Shown here in pieces: positions 1-13,035 of a stretch of 64,000 bases of DNA; position 1 is the stretch's first letter, and every line of letters begins with the position of its first letter. The notes beneath the pieces are model-generated. The model was not told where the DNA came from. It searched no databases and saw nothing but the letters and a program-made list of their open reading frames with translations. A program made the position numbers and the translations under genes. This stretch comes from Mycolicibacterium sp. P1-18 (GTDB taxonomy: Bacteria > Actinomycetota > Actinomycetes > Mycobacteriales > Mycobacteriaceae): NCBI RefSeq assembly GCF_008329535.1, contig NZ_NPKR01000001.1, positions 186,001 to 250,000 on the forward strand, written 5' to 3'.

Positions 1-677
1 TCCATCACCTTGGCCCCGGTAGCGCTGGAACCGGTGAACTGGATGTAGTCGGAGTTGTCGACGACGGCCTCGACGGCCTCGCGCGCGCCTTGCACGATGG
101 CCATCACCTCGGGCGCACCGGAGTCGAGCCAGCCGCGCTGAAGCAATTCGGCGGTCAGCGGCGTGCGCTCGGACGGCTTGAGCAGCACGGCGCAACCGGC
201 CGCGAGGGCGGCGATGCCGTCCATCAGCAGGTTCGCGACCGGGTAGTTCCACGGCGCGATGATCCCGACGATGGGCCGGGGCCGGTAATGCACGGCGATC
301 TTCTTGATCGACAGGAACGGCAGCGACGCCGGCCTGGTCTCGGGCGCCAGCGCCTTCTCCATCGTCTTGATGTAGTAAGACGCGATCATGAGCAGCAGCG
401 GCACCTCCTGGGCCGCGTCGGTGGCCGACTTGCCGGTTTCGGCGATCAGCAGCGACTCGATCTCGTCGCGGTGCTCACCGAGCCACACGGCGTAACGGGC
501 GATCACCTTGGCGCGTCCGGCGGCGCCGCGCGCCTCCCATTCGCGCTGGGCATGGCGCAGGCCGGTGGTGACCCGCGCGACGTCGGCGGGGTCGGACCAA
601 CGGACGGTTCCGGCGACGGCACCGGTGGCCGGATTGAGGATCTTCGCGACCGCGTCGACTTCAGGCGTTGCTGTCAT
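1..677 (-). CDS. Aldehyde dehydrogenase, N-terminal part (runs off window)
   Basis: This is the first 225 codons of an NAD(P)-dependent aldehyde dehydrogenase, which oxidises aldehydes to carboxylates. Visible motifs are APWNYP (about residues 141-146), the cofactor-binding lysine motif KPSE (K167) and FTGS (214-217). The catalytic cysteine and glutamate lie beyond the window edge, so activity cannot be judged. The start is the ATG at 677. A TAACAT -10 box ends 6 bases upstream, so the mRNA may be leaderless, although a weak GGGA also sits just before the ATG. The upstream PAP2 gene ends only 9 bases away. The substrate cannot be told from this part. Confidence 0.9.
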   Translation of the reverse strand, partial: MTATPEVDAVAKILNPATGAVAGTVRWSDPADVARVTTGLRHAQREWEARGAAGRAKVIARYAVWLGEHRDEIESLLIAETGKSATDAAQEVPLLLMIASYYIKTMEKALAPETRPASLPFLSIKKIAVHYRPRPIVGIIAPWNYPVANLLMDGIAALAAGCAVLLKPSERTPLTAELLQRGWLDSGAPEVMAIVQGAREAVEAVVDNSDYIQFTGSSATGAKVM

Positions 678-683
678 TCCCAC

Positions 684-689
684 ATGTTA
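684..689 (-). promoter_or_regulatory. -10 box of the aldehyde dehydrogenase gene
   Basis: TAACAT on the minus strand, 6 bases before the ATG at 677. This spacing fits a leaderless SigA-type promoter. It overlaps the stop codon of the PAP2 gene. No clear -35 was found. Confidence 0.4.
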
Positions 690-1265
690 ACCGTTGCTGT
701 GATCTAGATCGCAGCGGGGTTGACACCCGTCAAGTTTGGCCGCCACCGCGGCCACCGCCACCAGCGAGCTGCCGAGCAGCACGGCTCCGATCGTGTCCGT
801 GAAGTAGTGGTAGGTGACCGCCTGTCCGGCCGTGCCCAGCACGGCGAACACCAACGCCCCCGCCAGCAGCCACCGCCGCGCGCCCCACACCAGGACGACC
901 ACCCCGAGCACCGTCATCAGCACCGTGACGTGCCCACTGGGGTAGGCCAGCGCGCCTTCGCGTTCGCGGCCGAACAGGCGCTTGAGCACGCGCACCGCGA
1001 CGACGCCCGCCAGCGGCGTCAGGGCCGCCACCGCAGCCAACCGCCAGCGGCGCCGGTAGAGCGCGGTGGCGACCGCGCCCACCAGCAGGAGCTGCAACAG
1101 GAGGGGTTCGGTGAAGAACAACAGCTCGCCGAGGACGGGGTGCGCGGTCCACCCGTTGCGGATGAACCAGTCGTCGACGCGCGTCGAGCGGTCGCCAACT
1201 GCCAACCCCAGCAGAACCATCAGCGGCAGGCCCACGGCCGGCCACCACTTCACCGCCGGGGTCAT
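687..1265 (-). CDS. PAP2-family membrane phosphatase
   Basis: A 192-residue integral membrane protein with about five or six hydrophobic segments. It carries the PAP2 (phosphatidic acid phosphatase type 2) motifs: a K-x6-R element (KRLFGRER, with E where P is usual), PSGH, and a final HYFTD holding the catalytic His and Asp. Family members dephosphorylate lipid phosphates such as undecaprenyl diphosphate or phosphatidic acid at the membrane. The ATG at 1265 overlaps the end of the DinB gene by four bases (ATGA), so the two are probably translationally coupled. The specific lipid substrate is unknown. Confidence 0.85.
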   Translation of the reverse strand: MTPAVKWWPAVGLPLMVLLGLAVGDRSTRVDDWFIRNGWTAHPVLGELLFFTEPLLLQLLLVGAVATALYRRRWRLAAVAALTPLAGVVAVRVLKRLFGREREGALAYPSGHVTVLMTVLGVVVLVWGARRWLLAGALVFAVLGTAGQAVTYHYFTDTIGAVLLGSSLVAVAAVAAKLDGCQPRCDLDHSNG

Positions 1266-1786
1266 TCGTCGCCGACGAGACCCCGGACGTAGGCCGCCTG
1301 ACCGAGGTGCTGCGCGCAGTCGTCGACGATGCTGACGATGCGGGCGCTCGCGGTGACCGGCGGGGTCCACCGCTTGTCGACGATCGCCTCGAGATCCTTC
1401 GCGGTGGCCGCGGCGACGTAGGACAGCGCCATCGAGTGCACGGCCCGGTAATAGCCGCCGAGCAGCTCCGCCGACGCGCGCACCTTGGCGACCTGATCGG
1501 CGTCGTGGCCGTAGCCGCTGGAGTCCTTCGGCAGGTCGAGGTCGAACTTGCCCACCCAGTCGTCGCGGAACCACACCTGGTCGGCGCCGGCGATCTCGCT
1601 GAGCTGGGCGTCGATCACACGGGCGCTGTGCCACAGCAGCCAGGCGACGGTGTTGGCGTTCGGGGTGGCGCGGTAATAGGCGACCTCGTCGGTCAAGCCG
1701 TCGACGAGGTCGTCGACGTGTTCGGCGAGCCGGGTGAACGAATCGCGCAGCAGCTCACGGGCAACGGAGATGTCGGAATCAGACAT
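1262..1786 (-). CDS. DinB/DUF664-like protein
   Basis: A 174-residue soluble protein of the DinB four-helix-bundle fold, recognised by its ELLRDSFTRLAEHVDDLVDGL start, the WLLWHSARVIDAQ segment (metal-ligand His) and the C-terminal DDCAQHLGQAAYVRGL helix. In actinobacteria this fold includes mycothiol-dependent transferases and metal-binding proteins of unknown role. The start at the ATG at 1786 fits the family N-terminus and avoids a long arginine-rich extension. It overlaps the PAP2 gene by four bases and follows the VOC gene on the same strand, so these may form one transcript. The substrate is unknown. Confidence 0.8.
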   Translation of the reverse strand: MSDSDISVARELLRDSFTRLAEHVDDLVDGLTDEVAYYRATPNANTVAWLLWHSARVIDAQLSEIAGADQVWFRDDWVGKFDLDLPKDSSGYGHDADQVAKVRASAELLGGYYRAVHSMALSYVAAATAKDLEAIVDKRWTPPVTASARIVSIVDDCAQHLGQAAYVRGLVGDE

Positions 1787-1815
1787 GGCTGCGACGCTAC
1801 CCGGTGCCGGTGACG

Positions 1816-2208
1816 TCAGCCCTCCCTCGTCGTCGCCCCGTGGAACACGGCCTCGACGTTGTTGCCGTCGGGATCCCGGACGAAGGCGCCGAAGTATCCG
1901 GGGTGGTACTCGGGCCACGGTCGCGGCGCGTGCAGCGACTCCGCACCCAAGGCCGTCGCGGCCTCGTGGAACCGTCGCACCTCGTCGACCCCGGAGGCCT
2001 GGAAGGCGAAGTGAATGGCGGCACCCACCTCGCGGTCGCCGCCGTCCTCGATCCAGAAGTCCGGCTTGCCGGCGCTGCCGTAGCCAAGCGCGGACCCGAC
2101 GTCCATCTGGCGCGAGTACCCCAGCACGGCCAGGACCGTGTCGTAGAACTCCTTGGACTTGCCGTAGTCGGCACACAGGATTCCGAAGTGGTCGATCACG
2201 AAATTCAT
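1816..2208 (-). CDS. VOC (glyoxalase/bleomycin-resistance) family protein
   Basis: A 130-residue vicinal-oxygen-chelate fold protein. It opens with DHFGILCADYGKSKEFYDTVL, typical of the first beta-alpha-beta module, and ends with FVRDPDGNNVEAVFHG, the usual closing motif with the metal-ligand Glu. IHFAFQA in the middle supplies the His ligand position. Such proteins are lyases, dioxygenases or drug-binding proteins, and this one is too generic to assign. I chose the ATG at 2208; an ATG at 2229 would add seven residues. It is divergent from the amidohydrolase gene. Confidence 0.8.
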   Translation of the reverse strand: MNFVIDHFGILCADYGKSKEFYDTVLAVLGYSRQMDVGSALGYGSAGKPDFWIEDGGDREVGAAIHFAFQASGVDEVRRFHEAATALGAESLHAPRPWPEYHPGYFGAFVRDPDGNNVEAVFHGATTREG

Positions 2209-2234
2209 CGTGGCACGAACCACCGACACCGCCG

Positions 2235-2240
2235 TAGATT
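2235..2240 (+). promoter_or_regulatory. -10 box of the amidohydrolase gene
   Basis: TAGATT lies 6 bases before the ATG at 2247 and no Shine-Dalgarno sequence is seen, which is consistent with a leaderless transcript. It sits in the 38-base divergent gap with the VOC gene. Confidence 0.45.
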
Positions 2241-2246
2241 CGGCAA

Positions 2247-3968
<1,722 letters not shown>

Positions 3969-3999
3969 CCGGGCCCGACCACCGTGGCGGCCGGGCCCG
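3969..3999. terminator. Hairpin between convergent genes
   Basis: Two copies of CCGGGCCCG, 13 bases apart, can pair as a stem between the convergent amidohydrolase and secreted-protein genes. There is no T-run, which is common for mycobacterial terminators. Each arm is itself palindromic, so the structure is only a candidate. Confidence 0.35.
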
Positions 4000-4009
4000 T
4001 CGCGTCAGA

Positions 4010-5350
4010 TCAGGAGTCGCTTGCCGACGCGTCGCCGTCGGTGGAATCCTGGGTGCCGGAACCGGGTTCCGCGGAACCGGACGTATCCCCCGGCGTCGTG
4101 GTCGTCACCGGATCGGACTCGACGACGGTGCCCGTGGTGACGGTTCCGGACTCGGGCTCGGACCCCGTGACGGTACCGCTCCCCGCGAAGGTGTCGCCGG
4201 GCTCCACCTTGATGGAGTCGCGCACCACGTTGGTCAACGGCCCGGAATCGTTGTCCTTGACCAGGCCGGTCGCCGCGCCGCCCGTGGTGCCCGGCTCGGC
4301 CGCACCACCGGTCGGAGGCACGTCCGGGGTGTCGACCGGATCGGCGGCGCGCAGCGTCACGGCGCTGTCGAGCGACACCGTCGAGTCCGGCAGCGAGGTC
4401 ACCCGCAGGTCGGCCGTCGTGTCGTCGGAGACCGAGTTCAGGTTCATGGCACTCGACGGCAGCGGCGTCGGCGTGATCGGCGCCGGCAACACCGACAGCA
4501 CGTTGTCGATGCCGGCCTTCAACGACTCGGCGACGTTGTCGGCCAGCACGCCGATCGGGCCGGGCAGCGCAATCAGCGGGCTGGCGAAGGTGTCGATCAG
4601 GTCACCGACGAGCCCGTCGGACGAGAGCAAGCCGTACACCAAGTTGCTCAGCAGTCCGGGAATCTCGGCGGGATTCTGAATCGCCGACTCGAAGGTCGCC
4701 TCGAGGTCGGCCGGCAGGTAGCCGAGGTAGTAGGCGGTGTTGTACAGCGCCCATACCGGCGCGGTGACGGCGTAGTTGGCGGCGACGACCGTCTTGCCGA
4801 TGTCGGTCGCCCAGAACGTGTCCGTCGCGTCGACGCCGGCCGTCGGATCGGGCAACACCCCGCCGAGCAACGCGTTGATCGCATTGGCGATCGCGTTGGC
4901 GCCGTCGATGATGACGCCGTCACTGGGAACACCCGGGCCCAGCGGGAACGGCAACGCGCCCGCGATCACTTCGATCGAGTCGACCTTCAACGCCCACGGG
5001 TACGTCCAGTAGGGATAGCTGTCGGCAGGGTTGACGTAGCGGTTGACCAGCCAGCTCAGCAAGCTGGGCGAGAGCGTCGGGTTCTGTGCGGCGATCGCGA
5101 ACGCGGTGGCCACGTCGAACGGCAGTGACGAAGCGGCGTCCTGCGTGATCGCGTAGCCGTAGGCCCCGCCGGCCACGACGTCGCCGAATCGGTACAGCGC
5201 GTCGGTGATCACCGACGCGTTGGCGACGTCGGCCGAGACGACCGGCAACGGTGCCCGGTCCGGCGCGATCAGGGCGCCGGTCGAGATCACGCCCGCGGCC
5301 AGACACGCGGCGGCAAGCTTGGTTGGCAAAGGAGTCACGGATGCGTACAT
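4010..5350 (-). CDS. Large secreted mycobacterial protein, function unknown
   Basis: A 446-residue exported protein. Residues 1-40 form a signal peptide (KLAAACLAAGVISTGALIA core). A hydrophobic, Ala/Leu/Pro-rich region of about 260 residues follows, with motifs such as PAEIPGLLSNLVYGLLS and PLIALPGPIGVLADN. The last 130 residues are a low-complexity Thr/Ser/Asp/Gly/Pro tail. The middle region recalls the mycobacterial family often labelled GjpA-like outer-membrane porin, but I am not certain. The start at 5350 has a GGGGGAAG ribosome-binding site 5-6 bases upstream. The disordered, acidic tail suggests surface exposure or wall anchoring. Confidence 0.7.
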   Translation of the reverse strand: MYASVTPLPTKLAAACLAAGVISTGALIAPDRAPLPVVSADVANASVITDALYRFGDVVAGGAYGYAITQDAASSLPFDVATAFAIAAQNPTLSPSLLSWLVNRYVNPADSYPYWTYPWALKVDSIEVIAGALPFPLGPGVPSDGVIIDGANAIANAINALLGGVLPDPTAGVDATDTFWATDIGKTVVAANYAVTAPVWALYNTAYYLGYLPADLEATFESAIQNPAEIPGLLSNLVYGLLSSDGLVGDLIDTFASPLIALPGPIGVLADNVAESLKAGIDNVLSVLPAPITPTPLPSSAMNLNSVSDDTTADLRVTSLPDSTVSLDSAVTLRAADPVDTPDVPPTGGAAEPGTTGGAATGLVKDNDSGPLTNVVRDSIKVEPGDTFAGSGTVTGSEPESGTVTTGTVVESDPVTTTTPGDTSGSAEPGSGTQDSTDGDASASDS

Positions 5351-5557
5351 GTTGTCTTCCCCCGAAGATGTCCGCCTGCGGCCCCACACCGCAAGCCGGC
5401 GGCCCCCTGCCGCCGTTCGGAGTGTAAGACGCCACCGCGGCCCAATACTGACGTTTGTGCAATTTCTTTGATCTTGTTCTGCGGGCCGCTGCCGAATTCG
5501 AATCACCGCGCGCACAAAGGTGGTCCTCGGGTGCGGTTCATGAGGTGATTGACTCCC

Positions 5558-6874
5558 GTGACCGTCATGAACGCCCCCGCCGGCGACGAAGCTCTCGCCA
5601 TCTCGCCGCAAGCTCGTACCGCGCTGTGGGCGTCCCTGGTTGGCACCACCATCGAGTGGTACGACTTCTTCCTCTACGCGACCGCCGCCAGCCTGGTGTT
5701 CAACAAGGCCTTTTTTCCCGATCAGACGACGTTCGTGGGCACCATGCTGGCGTTCGCGACCTTCGCGGTCGGCTTCCTGGTCCGCCCCATCGGAGGCTTC
5801 GTCTTCGGCCACGTGGGCGATCGCATCGGCCGCAAGAAGACGCTGGCCTTCACGATGTTCCTCATGGGCGGCGCGACCGCGCTCATGGGTCTGCTGCCCA
5901 CCGCCGCGCAGATCGGCGTCCTCGCTCCGATCCTGTTGCTCGTGTTGCGCATCGTGCAGGGCTTCGCGCTCGGCGGCGAATGGGCGGGGGCGGTACTCCT
6001 GGCAGTCGAGCACGGCCCGCCACGGCGGCGCGGACTGTTCGGCAGCATCCCGCAGGTTGGGCTGGCCATCGGATTGGCCCTGGGCACGGGCGTCTTCGCC
6101 CTCCTGCAGGTCGCGCTGCCCGACGACGCCTTCCTGGAGTACGGGTGGCGCATCGCCTTCCTCTTCAGCATCGTGCTGGTGATCTTCGGCATCGTGGTGC
6201 GACTGAAGGCCACCGAGACGCCCGCGTTCGAGAAGGTCCGTGACAGCGACGACCGGGTGGCGGTGCCACTGCGCGAGGTCTTCAAGCCGCCGGCGCTGCG
6301 TTCCACGGTTCTGGGCATGCTGTCGCGATGGGGTGAGGGCGCCGCCTTCAACACGTGGGGCGTGTTCGCCATCTCGTATGCGACCGGCACCTTGAAACTC
6401 GACAAGATCCCGGTGCTCGTCACCGTGACCGTCGCCGCCCTGCTGATGGCGGTCCTGATTCCGGTGTCGGGGCTGTTGGCCGACCGGTTCGGCCCGAAGC
6501 GCGTGTACGCCATCGGAATTGCCGCCTACGGCGTCGCCGTGTTCCCGGTCTTCGCGCTCTTCGACACCAGGGACATCTGGCTGTATGCGGTCGGGATGGT
6601 GCTGGTGTTCGGCATCGTCCATGCGCTGTTCTACGGAGCCCAGGGCACGCTGTACGCCTCGCTGTTCCCGGCGCGCATCCGCTACACCGGGCTCTCGACG
6701 GTCTATCAGCTGTCCGGCGTCTACGCCTCCGGGCTGACACCGTTGATCCTGACGGCGCTGATCGGCGTCGCGGGCGGTACGCCATGGCTCGCGTGCGGCT
6801 ATCTGGTCGTGACGGCGGGGATCGCCGTGGTCGCGACGCTTCTGCTCAAGCCGACACCGCTCGCCGAGATCTAG
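5558..6874 (+). CDS. MFS transporter, metabolite:H+ symporter (MHS) type
   Basis: A 438-residue, 12-helix major facilitator permease. TTIEWYDFFLYATAASLVF in helix 1 and GDRIGRKKTL in loop 2-3 are signatures of the metabolite:H+ symporter family (shikimate, proline/betaine, alpha-ketoglutarate or citrate carriers). I chose the GTG at 5558 because GAGGTGA lies about 9 bases upstream; TTG 5549 and ATG 5567 are the alternatives. It is transcribed alone, so the cargo cannot be inferred from neighbours. The upstream 207-base gap is shared with the divergent secreted-protein gene. Confidence 0.85.
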   Translation: MTVMNAPAGDEALAISPQARTALWASLVGTTIEWYDFFLYATAASLVFNKAFFPDQTTFVGTMLAFATFAVGFLVRPIGGFVFGHVGDRIGRKKTLAFTMFLMGGATALMGLLPTAAQIGVLAPILLLVLRIVQGFALGGEWAGAVLLAVEHGPPRRRGLFGSIPQVGLAIGLALGTGVFALLQVALPDDAFLEYGWRIAFLFSIVLVIFGIVVRLKATETPAFEKVRDSDDRVAVPLREVFKPPALRSTVLGMLSRWGEGAAFNTWGVFAISYATGTLKLDKIPVLVTVTVAALLMAVLIPVSGLLADRFGPKRVYAIGIAAYGVAVFPVFALFDTRDIWLYAVGMVLVFGIVHALFYGAQGTLYASLFPARIRYTGLSTVYQLSGVYASGLTPLILTALIGVAGGTPWLACGYLVVTAGIAVVATLLLKPTPLAEI

Positions 6875-6875
6875 C

Positions 6876-6892
6876 GCGAGCGTGGGGCTCGT
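6876..6892 (+). repeat. Small hairpin after the MFS gene
   Basis: CGAGC and GCTCG pair around GTGGG two bases after the MFS stop codon, followed by GTGTACGGCGAAACCCCC. I recall similar GCGAGCGTG...GTAC...CGAAA strings downstream of many mycobacterial genes, so this may be a dispersed intergenic motif or a weak terminator. Confidence 0.3.
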
Positions 6893-6937
6893 GTACGGCG
6901 AAACCCCCGAATGCGTACGTACGGCCCACGGTCGGCA

Positions 6938-7767
6938 TCAGACCGGGCAACCCGCCGCGCGTAGCTTCTCGCGGATGCGCTCGACGACGACGGGTGGCCG
7001 CCGAAGCATGTCCGCACTCACCCGAATGACGACCCATCCCGCGTCCTCGAGCAGTGCGATCCGTTCGATGTCCCACGCCCGCTGCCTGCCGTCGGTCCAG
7101 TGCTGCACTCCGTCGTATTCGACCGCGACCTTCCATCGGCGCCAACCCATGTCGACCCGGATGTGCAGCTGACGGAACTCGATCTGAGTTTCCGGACGCG
7201 GCAATCCCGCACGGACGACGAGCATTCTGAGCCTGCTCTCCTGCGGCGACTCCGCACCGCCGTCGACGAACTCGAGTACGCGTCGCAGACGTGCCACCCC
7301 GCGGGCGCCAAGGTGTGCGTCGGCGACCGCGACGACTTCCCGCGGCGTGATCCGCGTGGCGTTAAGCAGGGCGTCGACGGCCGCGACCGCCTGATCGTCC
7401 GGTCGTGTGCGACCGACGTCGAAGGCGGTGCGCGCCGGCGTCGTCACGTCGATGCCGCGGACGCGGACGCGGCGGGGAAGAACTCCCAGGTGTGCACGAC
7501 GATGCCCGGCGGGGCGTGTCTGTCCGCGCGGACGATCTCCGCCGGCGCCGACGGATCGAGCCACTTCGTGCCGAAGACGGCGGCGGCCGAGGACCCACAC
7601 AGCGTCGCACCCGTAGCGAGCCATGCCGCACGCGCTCTTATCAGCGCCGTCACCTCGACGTCGCGTGGCACGTAGACGTCGCGATGGATCGCTTTGTGGT
7701 GCCGGGCAAGCCCACGTCGCGTCAGATCGCCTCGCCGCACCGCCGCGCTGCCGATGAAGGGTTCCAT
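6938..7767 (-). pseudogene. DUF559-domain gene broken by a one-base frameshift
   Basis: The N-terminal half starts at the ATG at 7767 (MEPFIGSAAVRRGDLTRRGL, then an AbiEi-like LIRARAAWLATGATLCGSSAAAV). It runs into a stop near 7444 soon after VVHTWEFFP. The rest continues in another frame as RVRVRGIDVTTPARTAFDVGR, then the DUF559 (very-short-patch-repair-like nuclease fold) region with KVAVEYDGVQHWTD, ending at 6938. Adding one C in the C-run near 7467 would restore one protein of about 275 residues. This is either a recent loss of function or a sequencing error in a homopolymer. Intact relatives are common in mycobacteria and of unknown role. Confidence 0.85.
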
Positions 7768-7860
7768 GACGACAACGGTCGGGCCGGCCCCCGACGACAG
7801 TGGGCCTTGCGTACGCCAACCGCGCCGCAACTGTGCACGAGACCCACACTGGGGATCAAT

Positions 7861-7904
7861 ACGAAAGAGCCCGGCGTCGCGAACGACGCCGGGCTCTCTT
7901 TCGT
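7861..7904 (-). terminator. Strong intrinsic terminator of groEL2
   Basis: A 19-base arm (positions 7861-7879) pairs with 7884-7904 around a 4-base loop, apart from a 2-base bulge. The core is CCCGGCGTCG/CGACGCCGGG, and on the minus strand the structure ends in CTCTTTCGTATT. It begins 9 bases after the groEL2 stop. Confidence 0.85.
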
Positions 7905-7912
7905 ACGGGGAC

Positions 7913-9678
<1,766 letters not shown>

Positions 9679-9683
9679 CGTCA

Positions 9684-9712
9684 TTTTTAGCACTCGGCCA
9701 TGGCGAGTGCAA
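9684..9712 (-). promoter_or_regulatory. groEL2 promoter
   Basis: Reading the minus strand, TTGCAC (9707-9712), a 17-base spacer and TAAAAA (9684-9689) form a SigA-like promoter. It is almost wholly covered by CIRCE operator 2, which explains how HrcA would block transcription. Confidence 0.6.
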
Positions 9713-9713
9713 G
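9687..9713. promoter_or_regulatory. CIRCE operator 2 (HrcA site)
   Basis: TTAGCACTC-N9-GAGTGCAAG. The left arm matches the CIRCE consensus exactly. Its centre is 35 bases from that of operator 1. Confidence 0.9.
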
Positions 9714-9719
9714 GTTCAC

Positions 9720-10277
9720 TCAGGCCCTCAGACCGTCGATGATCACGTCCACGACCCGCTCGGCGACCTCGTTGCCGTACTCGTAATTGGACTTGCAGAC
9801 CATCAGCAGCGCCTTGACCTCCGGCACGCCGACGTCCGCCCGGACCGTGCCCGCACCCTGGGCGGCCGCCAACAACTCGCCGAGCACGCCAAGGAATTCC
9901 TTCTCGGCGCCCGTCGTGGCGGCCTCGACGTCGAACCCGTAACTGGCCAGCGCGTCGAACAAGCCGTGGTCGGCGGTGCCGGTCTGCAGCATGCCCCGCA
10001 TGAAGGCGTAGAGCGCCTCGCCGGGTCCCACGGACGCCACCAGCGCTCGTCCGTCGTCGACGATGTGGCGCACCCGGTCTTCGAAGACGGCCTGGAACAG
10101 GGCCTCCTTGGTCGGAAAGTGCCGGTACACCGTGCCTGCGCCGACGCCTGCGCGCCGGGCGATCTCGTCGATGGGGACGGCCACCCCCTCGGCGGCGAAG
10201 GTTTCGTAGGCCACTTCGAGCACTCGCGCCCGGTTGCGGGCGGCGTCGGCACGCATCGGCCGAGGAGATTCGGTCAT
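9720..10277 (-). CDS. TetR-family repressor, divergent from the SDR pair
   Basis: A 185-residue TetR regulator. The helix-turn-helix spans about residues 35-65 ([22 protein letters not shown]), followed by a variable all-helical ligand domain ([19 protein letters not shown]). An AAGGAGG ribosome-binding site precedes two consecutive ATGs; I give the second (10277), and the first at 10280 adds one residue. It is divergent from two tandem SDR genes, and two imperfect GGnnCGC-GCGTTCC palindromes lie between them. It most likely represses both itself and the SDRs until a substrate-like ligand binds. Confidence 0.88.
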   Translation of the reverse strand: MTESPRPMRADAARNRARVLEVAYETFAAEGVAVPIDEIARRAGVGAGTVYRHFPTKEALFQAVFEDRVRHIVDDGRALVASVGPGEALYAFMRGMLQTGTADHGLFDALASYGFDVEAATTGAEKEFLGVLGELLAAAQGAGTVRADVGVPEVKALLMVCKSNYEYGNEVAERVVDVIIDGLRA

Positions 10278-10291
10278 CATGCCTCCTTCGG

Positions 10292-10322
10292 TTGACAAAA
10301 CGGGGCGCGCGTTCCGTATAGT
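10292..10322 (+). promoter_or_regulatory. Promoter of the tandem SDR operon
   Basis: TTGACA (10292-10297) and TATAGT (10317-10322) with a 19-base spacer, reading toward the SDR genes. The spacer contains the first candidate TetR operator. Confidence 0.5.
10302..10315. promoter_or_regulatory. Candidate TetR operator 1
   Basis: GGGGCGCGCGTTCC is an imperfect palindrome (ideal GGAACGCGCGTTCC) lying between the -35 and -10 of the SDR promoter. A bound repressor here would block RNA polymerase. Confidence 0.55.
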
Positions 10323-10333
10323 CGTCACCAACC

Positions 10334-10347
10334 GGAGCGCACGTTCC
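10334..10347. promoter_or_regulatory. Candidate TetR operator 2
   Basis: GGAGCGCACGTTCC is a second copy of the same imperfect palindrome, centred 32 bases (about three helical turns) from the first. It lies between the promoter and the first SDR gene. Confidence 0.55.
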
Positions 10348-10373
10348 GCTTCGATCTTACCCAGGAGGCCATC

Positions 10374-11279
<906 letters not shown>

Positions 11280-11311
11280 CGTCCCATCCCCCGACCTCGA
11301 AGGAGCAACCC

Positions 11312-12208
<897 letters not shown>

Positions 12209-12221
12209 CCGGACGCCGTTC

Positions 12222-12968
12222 CTACAGCTTGCGCAGCAGCGCCGCGGCGCGCACGTCCTCGCCGACGCTCAGCCCGACGTGGACGTCGTCGCCGCGCCGC
12301 ACGTAGCCGATGGTCACGTCCTCCCCGTACTGGATCGGCCGGCGGTATTCGACGACCGCCCGGTAGGGCGGGACGCAGACGTCGGGCTCCATCGCCATCA
12401 CCTCGTGGATGGCGTGCCAGTACGCGGTGTTGGTGACGTGCTGGAAGACGTCGACGTCGGTGCGGCGCAAGGGAAAAGCACTGGTGGCGTCGACGCCGTC
12501 GGGGTCGGCCAGCCACTTGGTCCACTTCAGCCGGTGCTCGGTGGTCGTGGTGGCGAACTTCTCGATCAGGGTGTCGGAGACCCGCAGCGGCGTGAGGGTC
12601 TTCTCGTTGATGGCGATCCAGAAGCCCTCGGTCTCGATTCGCCCGCCCTCGGCGCCGACGAGGTCGACGCGCATGGTGCACCACCGCGACGACAGCGCCG
12701 AACACCACCGGCGCAGCGTCACCTCGGTGGGCCACTCGATCGCCTCGTGGACGTCGATCACGGTGCGGTTGACGATCCAGTGCGGGTGGGCCTCGGCCTC
12801 GCCGGCGTCGACGAGGTTCTCCGCGCCGGCCTCCTGGATGTACCGGGCCACCCCGTCCAGGCGGAGCCGCAACTGGTCGTCGACGTCGCCGGTGGTCACC
12901 GGCCACGACGTTTGATAGACGTAGCCGTCGGTGGGTAGCGGGCTCAGCGGTCGTTCGGCGGCGCTCAC
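12222..12968 (-). CDS. Acyl-ACP thioesterase (double hotdog)
   Basis: A 248-residue protein of the FatA/FatB-like acyl-ACP thioesterase family, which releases free fatty acids from acyl carrier protein or CoA. The first hotdog half contains LRLDGVARYIQEAGAENL and the second starts with RRTDVDVFQHVTNTAYW, matching the D-x-N-x-H-V-N-N signature of plant enzymes with substitutions. It ends in DVRAAALLRKL. The ATG at 12968 faces the divergent cupin gene 67 bases away. Mycobacteria use such enzymes in fatty-acid turnover, but the chain length cannot be read from the sequence. Confidence 0.82.
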   Translation of the reverse strand: MSAAERPLSPLPTDGYVYQTSWPVTTGDVDDQLRLRLDGVARYIQEAGAENLVDAGEAEAHPHWIVNRTVIDVHEAIEWPTEVTLRRWCSALSSRWCTMRVDLVGAEGGRIETEGFWIAINEKTLTPLRVSDTLIEKFATTTTEHRLKWTKWLADPDGVDATSAFPLRRTDVDVFQHVTNTAYWHAIHEVMAMEPDVCVPPYRAVVEYRRPIQYGEDVTIGYVRRGDDVHVGLSVGEDVRAAALLRKL

Positions 12969-13035
12969 CGGTTCTGTCTACCGGACGAGTTCACGGGGGT
13001 TTCCTCGCAGACCTGCGGAGAGCAGACTTGGAGCC

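Noticed and set aside
90..707. 205-residue plus-strand ORF at the window start
   Set aside because: It is antisense to a clear aldehyde dehydrogenase and has no recognisable domain.
7440..7475. Programmed -1 frameshifting in the DUF559 gene
   Set aside because: There is no slippery heptamer or strong downstream pseudoknot; a lost C in a C-run explains the break more simply.
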